A stretch of 64,000 bases of DNA. Source: Solimonas fluminis. GTDB taxonomy: Bacteria; Pseudomonadota; Gammaproteobacteria; Nevskiales; Nevskiaceae. Positions 42,466-50,292 of the stretch are shown one piece after another. Where the stretch lies: contig NZ_PSNW01000001.1 in NCBI RefSeq assembly GCF_002930645.1, positions 124,001 to 188,000 on the forward strand, given 5' to 3'. A model generated the notes under the pieces. That model did no database searches. It was not told the origin of the DNA and was given only the letters and a program-made list of their open reading frames with translations. Positions within the stretch are counted from its first letter, which is position 1; every line of letters starts with the position of its first letter. The translations under genes and the position numbers were made by a program.

Positions 42466-42482
42466 AGGGAGCGAGGGAAGCG

Positions 42483-42902
42483 ATGACGGAAACAGAGATC
42501 GAGCGGCTGGAGAATCGCCTGGAGAACTGGGCGCGATGGGCCAAGGCCGATGGGCATGAACGTGCGCGCTGTGCCAGCGCCGAAGGAGCGTATGTCGCGC
42601 CTGCCGCTGACGAGGACAGGCTGGTCCGATCGTCCGCCTGCCCTGTCGATGCCAGGGACGCCCGCTTCATCGAAGAGGCCCTGGTCTCTCTGCCCAGCAA
42701 GGCGGACCGCCTGTTCATCGTGTACGTCTACTTGCTTCGCCGTTATCCAGGCGAGATCGCGAGGAAGCTAAAGTTCGACGTGGACCATTACGAGGCCCTG
42801 AAGCAGCGCACCTTGCGCCGTCTCGCTGATCGAATCGCGGCTGCCAGCAGCGTGCGCCTGATCGCGCGAGGCAAGCCGATCTGGGCAGGGCTTGCAAAGT
42901 GA
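42483..42902 (+). CDS. Putative late-gene regulator (Q-like position)
   Basis: 139 residues. The N-terminal helix is TEIERLENRLENWARWAKADGHERARC. The C-terminal half, FIEEALVSLPSKADRLFIVYVYLLRRYPGEIARKLKFDVDHYEALKQRTLRRLADRIAA, looks like a sigma-70 region 4/ArpU-type helix-turn-helix found in phage late regulators and Q-type antiterminators. A strong promoter overlaps its end and an intrinsic terminator follows before the late genes, as around lambda Q. The antiterminator role is inferred from this arrangement. Confidence 0.65.
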   Translation: MTETEIERLENRLENWARWAKADGHERARCASAEGAYVAPAADEDRLVRSSACPVDARDARFIEEALVSLPSKADRLFIVYVYLLRRYPGEIARKLKFDVDHYEALKQRTLRRLADRIAAASSVRLIARGKPIWAGLAK

Positions 42903-42921
42903 ATTCGCACGGCGGTATAAA
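42892..42921 (+). promoter_or_regulatory. Putative late promoter (pR'-like)
   Basis: TTGCAA (42892-42897), an 18-base spacer, and TATAAA (42916-42921): a near-consensus sigma-70 promoter overlapping the end of the Q-like gene. Expected start near 42928. Confidence 0.65.
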
Positions 42922-42953
42922 GCCATCCACAACTTGATCCCTCCTCCAGGAGC

Positions 42954-42980
42954 GCACGGCAGCCGGTACGGCTGCCGTGC
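42954..42980. other. Perfect 11-bp inverted repeat in the late leader
   Basis: GCACGGCAGCC-GGTAC-GGCTGCCGTGC lies between the late promoter and its terminator. It has no T tail, so it may be a pause or antitermination element or a short leader-RNA structure. Confidence 0.65.
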
Positions 42981-43000
42981 TGCGAACGAAGGAAAATGAA

Positions 43001-43030
43001 GGCCCGCCAACCAGCGGGCCTTTCTCGTTT
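43001..43030 (+). terminator. Intrinsic terminator before the late operon (tR'-like)
   Basis: GGCCCGC-CAACCA-GCGGGCC followed by TTTCTCGTTT, ending 7 bases before the HNH gene. It stands between the late promoter and all structural genes. Confidence 0.8.
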
Positions 43031-43036
43031 GGACGC

Positions 43037-43348
43037 ATGAGCGGGCTCTACGGCTACCGATGGCAGAAGGCTCGCGCGGCATTCCTCCGCGAGCATCCGC
43101 TCTGCACGCACTGCCAGCGCCGCGGCCTGGTTACGCCGGCCGCCATCGTTGATCACATCACTCCGCATCGCGGCGATGAGGTGCTGTTCTGGGACGTGGC
43201 GAACTGGCAGCCGCTGTGCAAGCCCTGTCACGACAGCTGGAAGCAGGCCATCGAGAAGGGCAAAGAGGCCTGGGGAGCGGACGGCAACGGCCTGCCCACC
43301 AGTCCGGCTCACCCGTGGAACCGGAACGACACCCGGAGGGGTGGGTAA
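43037..43348 (+). CDS. HNH endonuclease
   Basis: 103 residues: CTHCQRRGLVTPAAIVDHITPHRGDEVLFWDVANWQPLCKPCHDSWKQ has the HNH core with two CxxC zinc pairs and the catalytic DH. Phage HNH proteins beside terminase aid cos cleavage by the large subunit, as in HK97, suggesting cos-type packaging. I start at the ATG at 43037; an earlier in-frame ATG lies across the terminator. Confidence 0.85.
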   Translation: MSGLYGYRWQKARAAFLREHPLCTHCQRRGLVTPAAIVDHITPHRGDEVLFWDVANWQPLCKPCHDSWKQAIEKGKEAWGADGNGLPTSPAHPWNRNDTRRGG

Positions 43349-43442
43349 AAACTCAGGGCCGCCTGCTTCTAGACCGGCGTCCCAAGCTTTGTTCGCAAGA
43401 TCGCGAAATGAAGGGGGTGGGGGTTAAACAGTAGGAGGTACC

Positions 43443-43925
43443 ATGCAAGGCAGACCGCCAACGCCGACGGCCCTGAAGGTCGTTGGAGGCAACCCCGGAC
43501 ACCGGCCGCTGAACAAGCAGGAGCCGGACCCGATGAAGCTGAAGGACCTCACGCCGCCGGCGTGGCTTCCGGAAGACGCACAGGCGGTGTGGAGCGAGCT
43601 GGCGCCGGTGTACGAGCGGGCCGGCCTGCTGACCGAGGTGGACGTGGAGCAGTTCGCGCAGCTCTGCTACGCGGCATGGCAGTTCCGGGTGACGGCCGAC
43701 AAGGTTGCGAAGCATCCGGTCAACGTCTCGTCCACCACGGGCAATGAGTTCATGAACCCCCTGGCCAGTTACCAGTCGATGATGGCCAGCATGGCGAACA
43801 AGCTGGCGGTGCAGTTCGGCGGAACCCCCGCTGCGCGCTCGCGTATCGCCATCCAACCGCAGGGCGATCTGTTCGGCGGCGACCCGCTGGGCCAATTCCT
43901 CCGCTCCGCGCCGAAGTCGGCGTAG
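43443..43925 (+). CDS. Terminase small subunit (P27 family)
   Basis: Recognises phage DNA for packaging. The start MQGRPPTPTALKVVGGNPGHRPLNKQEPDP with PPAWLPEDAQAVWSELAPVYERAGLLTEVDVEQFAQLCYAAWQ is the P27-type TerS. 160 residues. Excellent AGGAGG ribosome site. Four bases before TerL. Confidence 0.88.
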   Translation: MQGRPPTPTALKVVGGNPGHRPLNKQEPDPMKLKDLTPPAWLPEDAQAVWSELAPVYERAGLLTEVDVEQFAQLCYAAWQFRVTADKVAKHPVNVSSTTGNEFMNPLASYQSMMASMANKLAVQFGGTPAARSRIAIQPQGDLFGGDPLGQFLRSAPKSA

Positions 43926-43928
43926 GCC

Positions 43929-45728
43929 ATGGGGACCGCGGTACCGCCCGAGGGTCAGCAGCGGGCGGCGACGGCCGGTGTCCTGCCCTACACCGACGGC
44001 ACGCAGCACTTGCCGCGCGCCGGCTACGAGGACGATCCGGTCCGCGACTACGCCGACCAGGTGGTCTCCGGCGGGATCGTCGCAGGCCCGCACGTCCGGG
44101 CTGCCTGCGCTCGGCACCTGCGCGACCTGGAGGACGGCCACAAGCGCGGCCTGAGGTTCGATAAGGACCTTGCGCTCTACTACATCGCCTTCGTGGAGAA
44201 CTTCCTCTGCCTGAATGGCGGGCAGTTCGAGGGACGGCCGTTCCTGCTCGGCCTGTGGCAGAAGTTCATCCTCGGCTCGCTGTTCGGCTGGCTGAAGACG
44301 AACGGCAAGCGCCGCTTCACGCAGGCGTACATCGAGATCGGCAAGGGCAACGGCAAGAGCCCGCTGGCTGCGGCCATCGGCCTGGCCGGGCTGATCATCG
44401 ACCAGGAGCCGCGCGCGGAGATCTACGCCGCGGCGACGAAGAAGGATCAGGCGATGATCCTCTTCCGCGACGCGGTGGCGATGGTGGATCAGTCCCCGCT
44501 GATCGCCAGCCGCATCCAGAAGAGCGGCCGCGATGAGAAGGTCTGGAACCTCAGCTACCCGTTGCTGGGCAGCTTCTTCCGCCCGATCAGCGCGGACGAC
44601 GGGCAGTCCGGCCCGCGCCCGCATGTCTCGCTGGTGGACGAGCTGCACGAGCACAAGTCCGCCGCGGTGCTGGACATGCTCGAAGCCGGCCAGAAGGGCC
44701 GCGAGCAGCCGCTGCTGGTGTCGATCACCAACAGCGGCACCGACCGGCAATCGGTCTGCTACATCCACCATGAGGCCGGCGTCAAGCTGGTCAACGCGAA
44801 GCCCGGCGAGGAGGGCTTCGACGATTCACGATTCGTCTACATCTGCGCCCTGGATGTCGGCGACGACTGGAAGCGAGACCCGGCCTGCTGGATCAAGGCC
44901 AACCCGAACCTGGGCGTCTCGATCTTCCTGGACTACCTGGAACGCCAGGTGCTCCAGGCCAGGAACATGCCGAGCAAGGCGAACAAGGTGGCCCGCCTCA
45001 ACTTCTGCGTCTGGACGGACGCGGAGGAAGCCTGGATCGGCGCCGAGGCCTGGCTGAAGTGCGAGGTGCCACTGGACCTGGAGAAGTTTCGCCGGCGAAA
45101 CGCGACGATGGGCATCGATCTGTCGAAGCGCCGCGACCTCACGGCGGTGGCGTACTTCGTGCCGGACGACGCAGGCGGCGGCGATGCCTTCGTGGATTTC
45201 TGGTCCCCGGCCGACAACCTGGCGGACCGGGCCTGGGAAGACAAGGTCAACTACCTGCAGTGGCGTGATGAGGGGTTCCTCCACGCCGTGCCGGGTTTAT
45301 CGGTGGAGTATGACCGGGTCTGCCGGGATCTCCGCCGCCGCATCGATGACCTGGACCTGCAGGTCGATACGGCCGCCTTCGATCGGTGGCGCATTGAGGA
45401 GTTCCAGAAGGAGCTCGACAAGATGAGCTTCGACCTGCCGCTGAAGGAGTTCGGGCAGGGCTTCAAGGACATGGCGCCCGCAGTGGAGCGCCTGGAAAAC
45501 CTGCTGCTGAACGAAAAGCTGCGGGTGCACATGAACCCGGTCCTGCGCTGGAACGCCGCCAGCGTGGTTACCGAGGAAGACGCGGCGGGCAATCGCAAGT
45601 TCACAAAGCGCAAGGCAACGGGCCGCATCGACGGCATCGTGGCTCTGGCTATGGCCGTGAGCGTGGCGGTGCTGGCGGAAGGCGACAACGGCAACCTGGA
45701 TGATTTCTTCAGAAACCCGGTGATCTGA
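43929..45728 (+). CDS. Terminase large subunit
   Basis: ATPase and nuclease that pumps DNA into the prohead. The 599 residues show Walker A GKGNGKSP (138-145), the DELHEH segment with the Walker B acid (SLVDELHEHKS), then the RNase H-like nuclease beginning GIDLSKRRDLTAVAYF. Its stop overlaps the portal start by one base. A palindrome copy lies at 45087-45100 (FRRRN). Confidence 0.93.
   Translation: MGTAVPPEGQQRAATAGVLPYTDGTQHLPRAGYEDDPVRDYADQVVSGGIVAGPHVRAACARHLRDLEDGHKRGLRFDKDLALYYIAFVENFLCLNGGQFEGRPFLLGLWQKFILGSLFGWLKTNGKRRFTQAYIEIGKGNGKSPLAAAIGLAGLIIDQEPRAEIYAAATKKDQAMILFRDAVAMVDQSPLIASRIQKSGRDEKVWNLSYPLLGSFFRPISADDGQSGPRPHVSLVDELHEHKSAAVLDMLEAGQKGREQPLLVSITNSGTDRQSVCYIHHEAGVKLVNAKPGEEGFDDSRFVYICALDVGDDWKRDPACWIKANPNLGVSIFLDYLERQVLQARNMPSKANKVARLNFCVWTDAEEAWIGAEAWLKCEVPLDLEKFRRRNATMGIDLSKRRDLTAVAYFVPDDAGGGDAFVDFWSPADNLADRAWEDKVNYLQWRDEGFLHAVPGLSVEYDRVCRDLRRRIDDLDLQVDTAAFDRWRIEEFQKELDKMSFDLPLKEFGQGFKDMAPAVERLENLLLNEKLRVHMNPVLRWNAASVVTEEDAAGNRKFTKRKATGRIDGIVALAMAVSVAVLAEGDNGNLDDFFRNPVI
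45087..45100. repeat. Prophage palindrome copy 5 (in terminase large subunit)
   Basis: GTTTCGCCGGCGAAAC, a perfect 16-bp palindrome counting the flanking G and C, encoding FRRR in TerL. Confidence 0.9.
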
Positions 45729-47041
45729 TGACTGCATTGGTGAAGGTACAGCAGCCCGGGCTGATCAAGTCTACGCTGCTGCGATGGCTGGGGGTGCCGA
45801 TCCATCTGACAGATGGTGAGTTCTGGGCGACCTATTACGGGAACAGCGTTGCGGGACAGTCGGTCACGATCGACAGCACGCTCAAGCTCTCAACGGCATG
45901 GGCCTGCATTCGTTTGATCTCGCAGACGATTGCGACCCTGCCCATCAACATGTACCAGCGTGCTGCCGATGACAGCAAAAGCATCGCGCGCGATCACCCG
46001 CTGCACGAGTTGCTTCGCTATCAGCCGAATGCAGACATGACCGCAGTGCAGTTCTGGGAGGTGTACATCGCCAACCTGCTGCTGGGCGGTATGTCCTACA
46101 GCCAGAAGCACCGCAACGGAGCCGGGCGCCTGGTGGCGCTGGACCTTCTACTTCCGCAGCGCATGCAGCGTACGAGGACGCCCGAGGGATCGTTCCAGTA
46201 CCGCTACACGGAGAGGAATGGCGCGGTTCGCGAGATCCCGGAGGCGCAGATCTGGTGTCAGCCGGGGTTTTCTCTTGACGGGGAGACCGGTCTCTCGGCG
46301 ATCTACTATGGCGCCAAGGTGTTCGGCACGGCGCTAGCCGCGGACGAGGCAGCTGCAAAAACATTCCAGAACGGCATGTTGCCGACGGTGTACTTCTCGA
46401 TGCCGACCACTCTCACGCAAAAGCAGCGTGATGAGTTCCGCGAGAACAAGAAGAAGATCACCGGAGCCATCAACGCCGGTGAGTCTCCGCTCCTCGAGGC
46501 CGGCATGAAGGCCGAGACCATCGGCATCAACCCCGCAGATGCGCAGCTGCTGGAGAGCCGTGGCCGCAGCGTAGAGGAAATTTGCCGCTGGTTTGGTGTG
46601 CCGCCCTGGATGGTGGGCCATGCAGGAAGTGGCCAGACCAAATGGGGGACGGGTATGGAGCAGGAGCTGATTGGCTTCCTGACCTTCACCCTGCGCCCGC
46701 TGCTGAGCCGCATTGAGCAAGGCATTCGAAAGGACCTTCTGCTTCCGGCTGAGCGCTCGCGCTACTTTGCCGAGTTCGCTGTGGAAGGCCTGCTCCGTGC
46801 GGACAGCGCGGCCCGCGCGCAGTTCTTCAGCACGATGGTGCAGAACGGCCTGATGACCCGCAATGAGGCTCGGGCCAAGGAAAACCTGCCGCCGGTTGAA
46901 GGTGGAGATATCCTCACGGTCCAGTCCAATCTGCTGCCGCTGGACAAGCTCGGCGGCACTACGGCTGCCGCCGAGAACGTCAAGAATGCCATCCTCGCGT
47001 GGATCAACGAGGACAAGACGGGCATGCAGCTCGCCGCATGA
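45728..47041 (+). CDS. Portal protein (HK97-type)
   Basis: Dodecameric ring through which DNA enters and leaves the head. The 437 residues match the HK97/phage_portal family: TLKLSTAWACIRLISQTIATLPINMYQR, WEVYIANLLLGGMSYSQ, ESRGRSVEEICRWFGVPPWMVGH, and the C-terminal helices. Its stop overlaps the next start. Confidence 0.92.
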   Translation: MTALVKVQQPGLIKSTLLRWLGVPIHLTDGEFWATYYGNSVAGQSVTIDSTLKLSTAWACIRLISQTIATLPINMYQRAADDSKSIARDHPLHELLRYQPNADMTAVQFWEVYIANLLLGGMSYSQKHRNGAGRLVALDLLLPQRMQRTRTPEGSFQYRYTERNGAVREIPEAQIWCQPGFSLDGETGLSAIYYGAKVFGTALAADEAAAKTFQNGMLPTVYFSMPTTLTQKQRDEFRENKKKITGAINAGESPLLEAGMKAETIGINPADAQLLESRGRSVEEICRWFGVPPWMVGHAGSGQTKWGTGMEQELIGFLTFTLRPLLSRIEQGIRKDLLLPAERSRYFAEFAVEGLLRADSAARAQFFSTMVQNGLMTRNEARAKENLPPVEGGDILTVQSNLLPLDKLGGTTAAAENVKNAILAWINEDKTGMQLAA

Positions 47042-47286
47042 TCGTGAAGCGTATTGCTGGCGCCACGCGGGTGCTCGGCGCACCTGCAGATTGGAAAGAC
47101 GACGGCAGCTGCGTTGGGCTTCCGGTCCGTGACGTCGCAACCCCGGAGGGCCCGTTCATGGTCTCCGCCTGGGAGCCGACACCAGAAGAACTCGCCGCCC
47201 TCGCCCGTGGCGAGACCCTGAAGTTATGGATTCGCGGGACCAGTCATCCCGTCGTTGCTGTGTCCGTTGGAGATATCCAGGAATGA
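47038..47286 (+). CDS. Small phage protein between portal and protease (82 residues)
   Basis: Starts MIVKRIAGATRVLGAPADWKDDGSCVGLPVRDVATPEGPFMVSAWEPTPEELAALARGETLKLWIRGTSHPVVAVSVGD. Compact and beta-rich. Small proteins of this kind occur between portal and protease in other HK97-like phages; function unknown. Overlaps both neighbours by 4 bp. Confidence 0.7.
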   Translation: MIVKRIAGATRVLGAPADWKDDGSCVGLPVRDVATPEGPFMVSAWEPTPEELAALARGETLKLWIRGTSHPVVAVSVGDIQE

Positions 47287-47966
47287 ATCGCAAGTCTGCC
47301 TCTATCCAGTACCGCGCTTTCGAATACGACGTGAAGTCCGTTGGCGAGAAAGGAGCCTTCTCGGGCTACGCCTCGGTGTTCGGTGTCGTTGATAGCTATA
47401 ACGAGATCGTCGCTCCTGGTGCCTTCGTGGAAAGCCTGGCCCAGACACGTGCCAAGGGTCGTTCCTTGCCGGTGCTCTGGCAGCACCGAGTGGGCGAGCC
47501 GATCGGGGACTGGAAGATGGAGTCGCTGAAGGAAGATGCCCATGGCCTCTTTGGCGATGGTCAGCTCTGGCTGGACGATGCGCCGTATGCGCGTATCGCA
47601 CAGCGCGGCATGGCGTCTCGCTCCATCACCGGCCTGTCTATCGGCTACTACGTTCGCCAGTCGAGCTACGACGAGAAGACCAAGCTCCGGACGCTGCAGC
47701 AGCTGGACCTGGTCGAGATCTCGGTAGTCACCACGCCAGCGAACGACGATGCCCGCATCGAGACCGTCAAGAGCAAGCTGGCCCACGGTGGCCTTCCCAC
47801 ACTTTCTGAGTTCGAGCAGCTCCTGCGTGAGGCAGGCTTCTCCAAGACCCAAGCCGCGGTGATCGCCAATCGCGGCTTGAAGCATCTGCTCAACCGGGGT
47901 GAGCCCGGGGGCGCCGGCGGCGATGTCGCGGGCCTTCTCGGCTCCATTCAATTCCCCAAGTTCTGA
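47283..47966 (+). CDS. Prohead (maturation) protease
   Basis: Removes the capsid delta or scaffold part during head assembly. The 227 residues show the U35/HK97 protease pattern: GYASVFGVVDSYNEIVAPGAF, VLWQHRVGEPIGDW (active His), MASRSITGLSIGYYV (active Ser in S-I-G), LDLVEISVVTTPAND. The start at 47283 overlaps the previous gene. Confidence 0.92.
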   Translation: MNRKSASIQYRAFEYDVKSVGEKGAFSGYASVFGVVDSYNEIVAPGAFVESLAQTRAKGRSLPVLWQHRVGEPIGDWKMESLKEDAHGLFGDGQLWLDDAPYARIAQRGMASRSITGLSIGYYVRQSSYDEKTKLRTLQQLDLVEISVVTTPANDDARIETVKSKLAHGGLPTLSEFEQLLREAGFSKTQAAVIANRGLKHLLNRGEPGGAGGDVAGLLGSIQFPKF

Positions 47967-47978
47967 ACGAGGTTACCC

Positions 47979-49406
47979 ATGAAACTCTATGCAACCCTGG
48001 GCTCCGTTATCGCGGTGGCCCTGATGTCCATGCTGTTCGTCGGCGATGCCAGCGCCGCAGTGATTCCCATCGGCGGCATGGCCAGCATTGCCGGCATCGG
48101 CATGCCGATGCTGATGGCCGGTATCGGCGCCAGTGGCGCCTATGGTGGCTTCCAGCTGCGGCGCCATCTCGGCACCAAGGGCGGTGAAGGCGGCGGCAGT
48201 GGCGGTGACAACGATGACCCCGAAGCCGGCATGAAGAAGGCGGCTACCGAACTCAAGCGCCTCGGTGATGAACTGAAGAGCTTTGCCGAGACCGCCAAGT
48301 CTGAGATCAAGAAGAACGGCGAAATGTCCGCCGAGACCAAGGCCAAGGTCGATGAACTTCTGGTGAAGCAGGCCGAGCAGCAGAACGAGTTCTCCGCCCG
48401 CATCGCCGAGCTGGAGCAGAAGTCGGTACGCCGCGGTTCGGGTGAGCCGGCGCAGGCCAAGAGCGTCGGCGAACAGTTCGTGGAACACGCTGACTTCAAG
48501 GCCGCGGCCGAGAACTTCGACGGCAAGTCGAAGATCCGCGTTGGCATGAAGTCCGTCACCTCGCTGCCCAACAGCGGCGGCGCCCTGGTGCGTCCGGACC
48601 GCATCGCCACCCCCGTCATGCTGCCCGACCGTCGCCTGACGGTGGTGGATCTGCTGACGCCGGGGCGGACCAGCTCCAACCTGGTCGAGTATGTCCGCGA
48701 AACCGGCTTCGTGAACAACGCCAACGTGGTCAGCGAGGGTGCGCGCAAGCCGGAATCGAACATCACCTTCGAGCTCGACGACGCCAAGGTGCGCACCATC
48801 GCCCACTGGATCAAGGCCAGCCGACAGATCCTCTCCGACGCGCCGGGCCTGGCCTCGATGATCGACGGCCGCCTGCGCTATGGGCTGGACTTCAAGAAGG
48901 AGCTGCAGGTCCTCAAGGGCAGCGGCGTTGGCGAGAACCTGCACGGCATCATCCCCCAGGCTTCGGCCTTCACGCCGGCCTTCACGCCGATGCTGCAGAC
49001 GCGTATCGACATCCTGCGTCTGTCGCTGTTGCAGGCCGAGCTGGCTGAGTATCCGGCGACCGGCATCGTCCTGCACCCCACGGACTGGGCCCAGATCGAG
49101 CTGACCAAGACCACTGAGGGTGCGTATGTCTTCGCCAACCCGGTCGCGTTGGCTGGCCCGGTCATGTGGGGTCGGCCGGTGGTTGCCACCCAGGCGATGG
49201 ATCTCGGCGAATTCCTGACTGGCGCCTTCCGCCTCGGCGCGCAGTACTTCGACCGCGAGCAGGCCGCCATCCTGGTGGCCACCGAGAACGAGGATGACTT
49301 CGTGAAGAACCTGATCACGATCCTCGCGGAAGAGCGCGGCACGCTGGCGGTGTACCGCCCCGAGGCCTTCAACACCGGTGACTTCGGCGACTTCGACGGC
49401 ACCTGA
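47979..49406 (+). CDS. HK97-fold major capsid protein with an unusual hydrophobic N-terminus
   Basis: The shell-forming subunit, 475 residues. The HK97-fold part is recognised from about residue 85 on: a helical delta-type region (MKKAATELKRLGDELKSFAETAKSEIKKNGEMSAETKAKVDELLVKQAEQ), then SLPNSGGALVRPD, LRYGLDFKKELQVLKGSG and a long C-terminal domain. The first 60 residues are odd: MKLYATLGSVIAVALMSMLFVGDASAA is a signal-peptide-like span, followed by a second hydrophobic stretch and a Gly-rich linker. GAGGTTACCC precedes the ATG at 47979; the alternative ATG at 48231 has no good ribosome site. Confidence 0.9.
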   Translation: MKLYATLGSVIAVALMSMLFVGDASAAVIPIGGMASIAGIGMPMLMAGIGASGAYGGFQLRRHLGTKGGEGGGSGGDNDDPEAGMKKAATELKRLGDELKSFAETAKSEIKKNGEMSAETKAKVDELLVKQAEQQNEFSARIAELEQKSVRRGSGEPAQAKSVGEQFVEHADFKAAAENFDGKSKIRVGMKSVTSLPNSGGALVRPDRIATPVMLPDRRLTVVDLLTPGRTSSNLVEYVRETGFVNNANVVSEGARKPESNITFELDDAKVRTIAHWIKASRQILSDAPGLASMIDGRLRYGLDFKKELQVLKGSGVGENLHGIIPQASAFTPAFTPMLQTRIDILRLSLLQAELAEYPATGIVLHPTDWAQIELTKTTEGAYVFANPVALAGPVMWGRPVVATQAMDLGEFLTGAFRLGAQYFDREQAAILVATENEDDFVKNLITILAEERGTLAVYRPEAFNTGDFGDFDGT

Positions 49407-49420
49407 TCGTAGGCCTGGCG

Positions 49421-49455
49421 AAGAGGGGCCGGCGCATACCGGCCCCTCTTTTTTG
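49421..49455 (+). terminator. Intrinsic terminator after the major capsid gene
   Basis: A perfect 12-bp stem, AAGAGGGGCCGG/CCGGCCCCTCTT, loop CGCATA, then TTTT. It probably reduces transcription of downstream genes relative to capsid. Confidence 0.85.
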
Positions 49456-49465
49456 GGGGGGACTC

Positions 49466-49813
49466 ATGAATCAAACCTGGATTGCCTGTCGCGGCTTCGA
49501 TGACGCCGTGCTGGGCAGGGTGCGGCGCGGAGATGTCGTTGACGGAATCTCCGAGGCGCGCCGCCGCAGCCTTGAGGGCAACGGCTTGATTGCGCCCGAT
49601 AACAAAATGGCCCCTGGGCCGCAGAACCAGATGCGCCCTGCGCCACTGGGAAAAGCATCAACCGCTGGGCGGGATCAACCGTCGTCTGCATCGCCAGCGG
49701 CCCCAGCCTCACCGCAGACGACTGCGAATCTGTTCGGGCCTGGCGTTTCGCCGGCGAAACGTCCGCGCAAGAAGCGCGGCGCGTCATCGTCATCAACAGC
49801 AGCTTCAGGATAG
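49466..49813 (+). CDS. Small head-region protein, probably read on by a -1 frameshift
   Basis: The frame opens MNQTWIACRGFDDAVLGRVRRGDVVDGISEARRRSLEGNGLIAPDNKMAPGPQNQMRPAP, which looks like a real short phage protein. After about codon 61 it becomes Ser/Ala/Pro-rich, the mark of a non-coding frame in GC-rich DNA, while the -1 frame turns protein-like. A GGGAAAA heptamer sits at the switch. The protein therefore either ends here by default or is extended by frameshifting. Confidence 0.6.
   Translation: MNQTWIACRGFDDAVLGRVRRGDVVDGISEARRRSLEGNGLIAPDNKMAPGPQNQMRPAPLGKASTAGRDQPSSASPAAPASPQTTANLFGPGVSPAKRPRKKRGASSSSTAASG
49648..49654 (+). promoter_or_regulatory. Candidate -1 slippery site GGGAAAA
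   Basis: The heptamer reads G-GGA-AAA in the frame of the 49466 gene, fitting X-XXY-YYZ and close to the G-GGA-AAG used in lambda tail genes. A -1 slip leads to AGC ATC AAC CGC TGG, the start of the DUF115-like coding frame, which has no ATG or GTG between its opening at 49603 and 49828. Confidence 0.6.
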
Positions 49814-50292
49814 CCCCCTGGGCCGATGTGCTGTACGCCTGCGATGAGCCCTGGTGGAAGGTTCATGCCCAGGAGGTGCGCCGGATGTTCCATGCGGAAC
49901 TCTGGACCCAATGCGAGGCTGCGGCTTCGCGGTACGGACTGCAGCGCATGCCCTCTCAAAACCTGCCCGGACTGAGCGATCGGCCGGGGCATATCAACCA
50001 GGGCGGCAACAGCGGCTACCAGGCCATCGGCCTGGCACACCAGTTCGGCGCCTCCCGGGTGCTGTTGCTGGGCTATGACATGCAGCGCACCGGCGGCAAG
50101 AGCCACTGGCACGGGGATCACCCGAGGCCGCTGGGGAATCTGGGGAAGCTGCTCCCCAACAAGTGGGTGCTGCAGATGGACCGGCTGGCCCAGGACGCCG
50201 TAGAGCGTGGCCTGGAAATCATCAACTGCTCGAGGGAGACGGCCCTGCGCTGCTTCCCTCGCAAACCTATCGTGGAGTGCCTCGGCGAATGA
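49654..50292 (+). CDS. DUF115/MptE-like phage protein (start by frameshift or unusual codon)
   Basis: The coding frame contains NRWAGSTVVCIASGPSLTADDCESVRAW, RRVIVINSSFRIAPWADVLYACDEPWWKVH and YQAIGLAHQFGASRVLLLGYDMQRTGGKSHWHGDHPRPLGN, which resembles the DUF115/6-hydroxymethylpterin pyrophosphokinase-like Rossmann family found beside phage and flagellar glycan genes. The frame opens at 49603 without a normal start codon before GTG 49828, which would remove the conserved N-terminus. It overlaps the next gene by 4 bp. A palindrome copy lies at 49746-49759. Confidence 0.65.
   Translation, partial: SINRWAGSTVVCIASGPSLTADDCESVRAWRFAGETSAQEARRVIVINSSFRIAPWADVLYACDEPWWKVHAQEVRRMFHAELWTQCEAAASRYGLQRMPSQNLPGLSDRPGHINQGGNSGYQAIGLAHQFGASRVLLLGYDMQRTGGKSHWHGDHPRPLGNLGKLLPNKWVLQMDRLAQDAVERGLEIINCSRETALRCFPRKPIVECLGE
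49746..49759. repeat. Prophage palindrome copy 6 (in DUF115-like gene)
   Basis: GTTTCGCCGGCGAAAC, 16 bp, encoding RFAGET in the -1 frame, a third reading of the same sequence. Confidence 0.9.
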
